Of a DNA stretch of 14,463 bases, positions 12,654-14,463 are shown one piece after another. The DNA lies in assembly GCA_938075575.1 (NCBI GenBank), contig CALJHI010000114.1, positions 1 to 14,463 of the forward strand, given 5' to 3'. Position numbers and translations under genes: made by a program. The first letter of the stretch is position 1; the number at the start of each line of letters is the position of its first letter. Below the pieces are notes generated by a model that was given only the letters and a program-made list of their open reading frames with translations, did not search any database and was not told the origin of the DNA. Origin of the DNA: an uncultured SAR86 cluster bacterium. GTDB lineage: Bacteria > Pseudomonadota > Gammaproteobacteria > Magnimaribacterales > D2472.

Positions 12654-14463
12654 ATGAAAGGTACTGTCTTATATGAGGTAATAAATAGTGTTGCTGTTCT
12701 TACGGTAGATAACCCTCCTGTAAATCCATTAAGTGATGGCGTTAGGAATGGTGCATACGAAGGTATGGTAAAAGCAGAGGAAGACCCTGACGTTAAAGCA
12801 ATAGTTATTACGGGAAAAGGAAGGGCTTTTATCGCAGGAGCAGACATATCTGAATTTGGTGGTTCAGGAGAGGGGCATAGCCTAAATGCGGTCTTTAAAA
12901 AAATAGAATTCTCATCCAAGCCAGTTGTTGCAGCTATAAATGGACTTGCATTAGGTGGAGGCCTTGAAACTGCTTTATGTTGTAACTATAGAATAGCTTC
13001 TAAGAATGCTTTCGTAGGGTTGCCTGAGGTAAATTTAGGCTTACTACCTGGCGCCGGAGGAACGCAGAGACTTCCTAGACTTATTGGTCCAGCAGAAGCT
13101 CTTAAAATGATTATCTCAGGTTCTCATATTTCATCTAAAAAAGCCCACTCTTTGGGTATTGTTGATGAGCTATCAGATAATATTCTTGAAGATTCTATTA
13201 AATTTGCATTAGACAAAGCTAATAATGAAGAAAATCATCCAAAAATTAGAGATTTAGATGAAAAAGTAATATCTGCACGTGGTTCTGATAATATTTTAAT
13301 TGAAGCAAAAGCTATGGCTGCAAAAACAAGGAAAGGCCAATTTGCTCCTGGTCAAATAATTAAATGTGTTGAGGCTGCAATAAATTGTGATGATTTTGAT
13401 GAGGGCCTTAAGAAAGAAGGTGATTACTTTTTAGAGTGTCTATTGCATCCTCAAAGAGAAGCAATGATTCATATCTTTTTTGGGGAAAGAGCTGCATCAA
13501 AGATCTTAGATGTGCCTAAAGAAACAACTGTAAAAGAAATAAATAAGGCTGCAGTAATTGGCTCTGGGACAATGGGCGGCGGCATAGCAATGTGCTTTGC
13601 AAATGCGGGAATACCTGTTCATATTATTGATCAAGATTCCGATAACCTTAAAAGAGGCATTGGGGTTATTGAAAGTAATTATAATTATATGGTTAATAGG
13701 GGAAGGATTAATGAGGATCAGAGAGATTTTGTTCTAAGCTTAATAACCTCTAGCTTAGATTATAAAGATATTAAAGATGTTGATATAGTTGTCGAGGCTG
13801 TCTACGAAAACCTTGAATTAAAGACATCAATCTTTAAAAGTTTAGATACCCATGTCAAAGAAGATGCAATATTAGCATCTAATACCTCAGGCCTAGATAT
13901 AGATTCTATAGCGTCAGCAACTAATAGACCTGAAAAAGTAGTGGGTACTCACTTCTTTAGTCCGGCAAATATTATGAGGCTGCTTGAAGTTGTGCGTGGG
14001 GAAGAGTCTAGCCATGAAACGCTAGCAACAATTATGGCGCTTGGAAAGAAGCTTAAGAAAGCCTCGGTAGTCTCTTTAAATGCACCAGGATTTATTGGAA
14101 ATAGAATGCTATCAGGATATACAACTCAAGCAAATATGTTACTGCTAGAGGGAGCATTGCCCCACCAGGTCGACCAAGCATTAGAATCATTTGGAATGAG
14201 TATGGGTCCTTTTAGGATGTTAGATTTAGTTGGTTTAGATCTTGGATGGAGAGCAAGAAAACTAAGTGGAAGCGATGCTCCGCTTGCTTCTAAAATAAGT
14301 GATGAACTATGTGAACAAGGAAAATTTGGCCAGAAAAATGGGAAAGGTTTCTATAATTATAATGAGGGCTCAAGAGCTCCTGTCCCTGCCCCAGAAAATG
14401 AAGACTTATATAATAAAGTTTCTCTAGATCATGGCATCACAAGAAGAGATATTTCTGATGCAG
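12654..14463 (+). CDS. Enoyl-CoA hydratase / 3-hydroxyacyl-CoA dehydrogenase fusion (FadB/FadJ-like), 3' end cut
   Basis: This bifunctional beta-oxidation enzyme hydrates trans-2-enoyl-CoA and then oxidises the 3-hydroxyacyl-CoA with NAD. The frame is open for 603 codons to the window edge; relatives have about 700. The N-terminal crotonase domain (1 to about 190) has oxyanion-hole segments AGADI (61-65) and NGLALGGGLE (96-105) and both catalytic glutamates, Glu105 and Glu125 (GLPEVNLGLLPGAGGTQRL). The Rossmann NAD motif is GSGTMGGG at 303-310, with SNTSGLDI and the catalytic His433 in GTHFFSP, then NAPGFIGNR at the start of the C-terminal helical domain. Its layout (crotonase first, short linker) is of the FadJ/peroxisomal multifunctional type. 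No thiolase (fadA) is visible upstream. AAGGGA eight to thirteen bases before the ATG is the clearest ribosome-binding site in the window. Confidence 0.93.
   Translation, partial: MKGTVLYEVINSVAVLTVDNPPVNPLSDGVRNGAYEGMVKAEEDPDVKAIVITGKGRAFIAGADISEFGGSGEGHSLNAVFKKIEFSSKPVVAAINGLALGGGLETALCCNYRIASKNAFVGLPEVNLGLLPGAGGTQRLPRLIGPAEALKMIISGSHISSKKAHSLGIVDELSDNILEDSIKFALDKANNEENHPKIRDLDEKVISARGSDNILIEAKAMAAKTRKGQFAPGQIIKCVEAAINCDDFDEGLKKEGDYFLECLLHPQREAMIHIFFGERAASKILDVPKETTVKEINKAAVIGSGTMGGGIAMCFANAGIPVHIIDQDSDNLKRGIGVIESNYNYMVNRGRINEDQRDFVLSLITSSLDYKDIKDVDIVVEAVYENLELKTSIFKSLDTHVKEDAILASNTSGLDIDSIASATNRPEKVVGTHFFSPANIMRLLEVVRGEESSHETLATIMALGKKLKKASVVSLNAPGFIGNRMLSGYTTQANMLLLEGALPHQVDQALESFGMSMGPFRMLDLVGLDLGWRARKLSGSDAPLASKISDELCEQGKFGQKNGKGFYNYNEGSRAPVPAPENEDLYNKVSLDHGITRRDISDA

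Noticed and set aside
12629..12919. Minus-strand 96-codon open frame
   Set aside because: It mirrors the start of the well-supported fatty acid oxidation gene.
1..14463. CRISPR array, insertion sequence, prophage, defence system or tRNA
   Set aside because: I saw no regular direct repeats, transposase motifs, terminal repeats or tRNA cloverleaf; gene content is housekeeping throughout.

Overview
The window is AT-rich chromosomal DNA from a bacterium with a compact genome. Gene content and order point to a gammaproteobacterium. The block pepP / small coiled-coil gene / zapA / 6S RNA / ygfA, the divergent pair priA / L31, and the divergent pair ilvA / rpiA are all arrangements known from that class. 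The low G+C (about one third by eye), very short gaps, TTG starts and few Shine-Dalgarno sequences fit a streamlined marine lineage of the SAR86 kind. That placement is an inference and was not tested with a tree.

Layout. 1-1912 (-): priA, the replication-restart helicase, cut by the left edge. 1972-2220 (+): a zinc-free (type B) ribosomal protein L31. 2226-3163 (-): a two-gene unit, sixA then dut, joined by an overlapping stop/start. 3221-3457 (+): rpmB (L28), without the usual rpmG partner. Between sixA and rpmB lies a palindrome that appears to supply the -35 boxes of both divergent promoters. 3479-5914 (-): pepP followed 3 bases later by a UbiH-family hydroxylase. 5978-7238 (+): a TIGR02449/ZapB-like coiled-coil gene, a short zapA, the 6S RNA gene with its own consensus promoter, and ygfA. 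7314-9587 (+): a large secreted protein with an N-terminal CBM9-like domain and a C-terminal DUF5916 region, probably an outer-membrane barrel. 9588-11138 (-): ilvA. 11178-11816 (+): rpiA. 11818-12339 (-): an exported glutathione peroxidase. 12654 to the right edge (+): a fused enoyl-CoA hydratase / 3-hydroxyacyl-CoA dehydrogenase.

Most genes are housekeeping: DNA repair and dUTP control, translation, ubiquinone synthesis, cell division, folate salvage, isoleucine synthesis, pentose phosphate metabolism and fatty acid oxidation. No mobile element, CRISPR array, prophage or tRNA was seen.

The least explained stretch is the 314-base gap 12340-12653. On the minus strand it holds a strong promoter (TTGATA, 16 bases, TATAAT), a hairpin with a C-rich loop, an intrinsic terminator with a run of six T, and then a possible 28-residue membrane peptide just before the peroxidase gene. 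The terminator's first arm has two upstream sequences that could pair with it instead. The element could therefore be a free small RNA, or a transcription-attenuating leader of the peptide/peroxidase unit. It is my best candidate for something undescribed.
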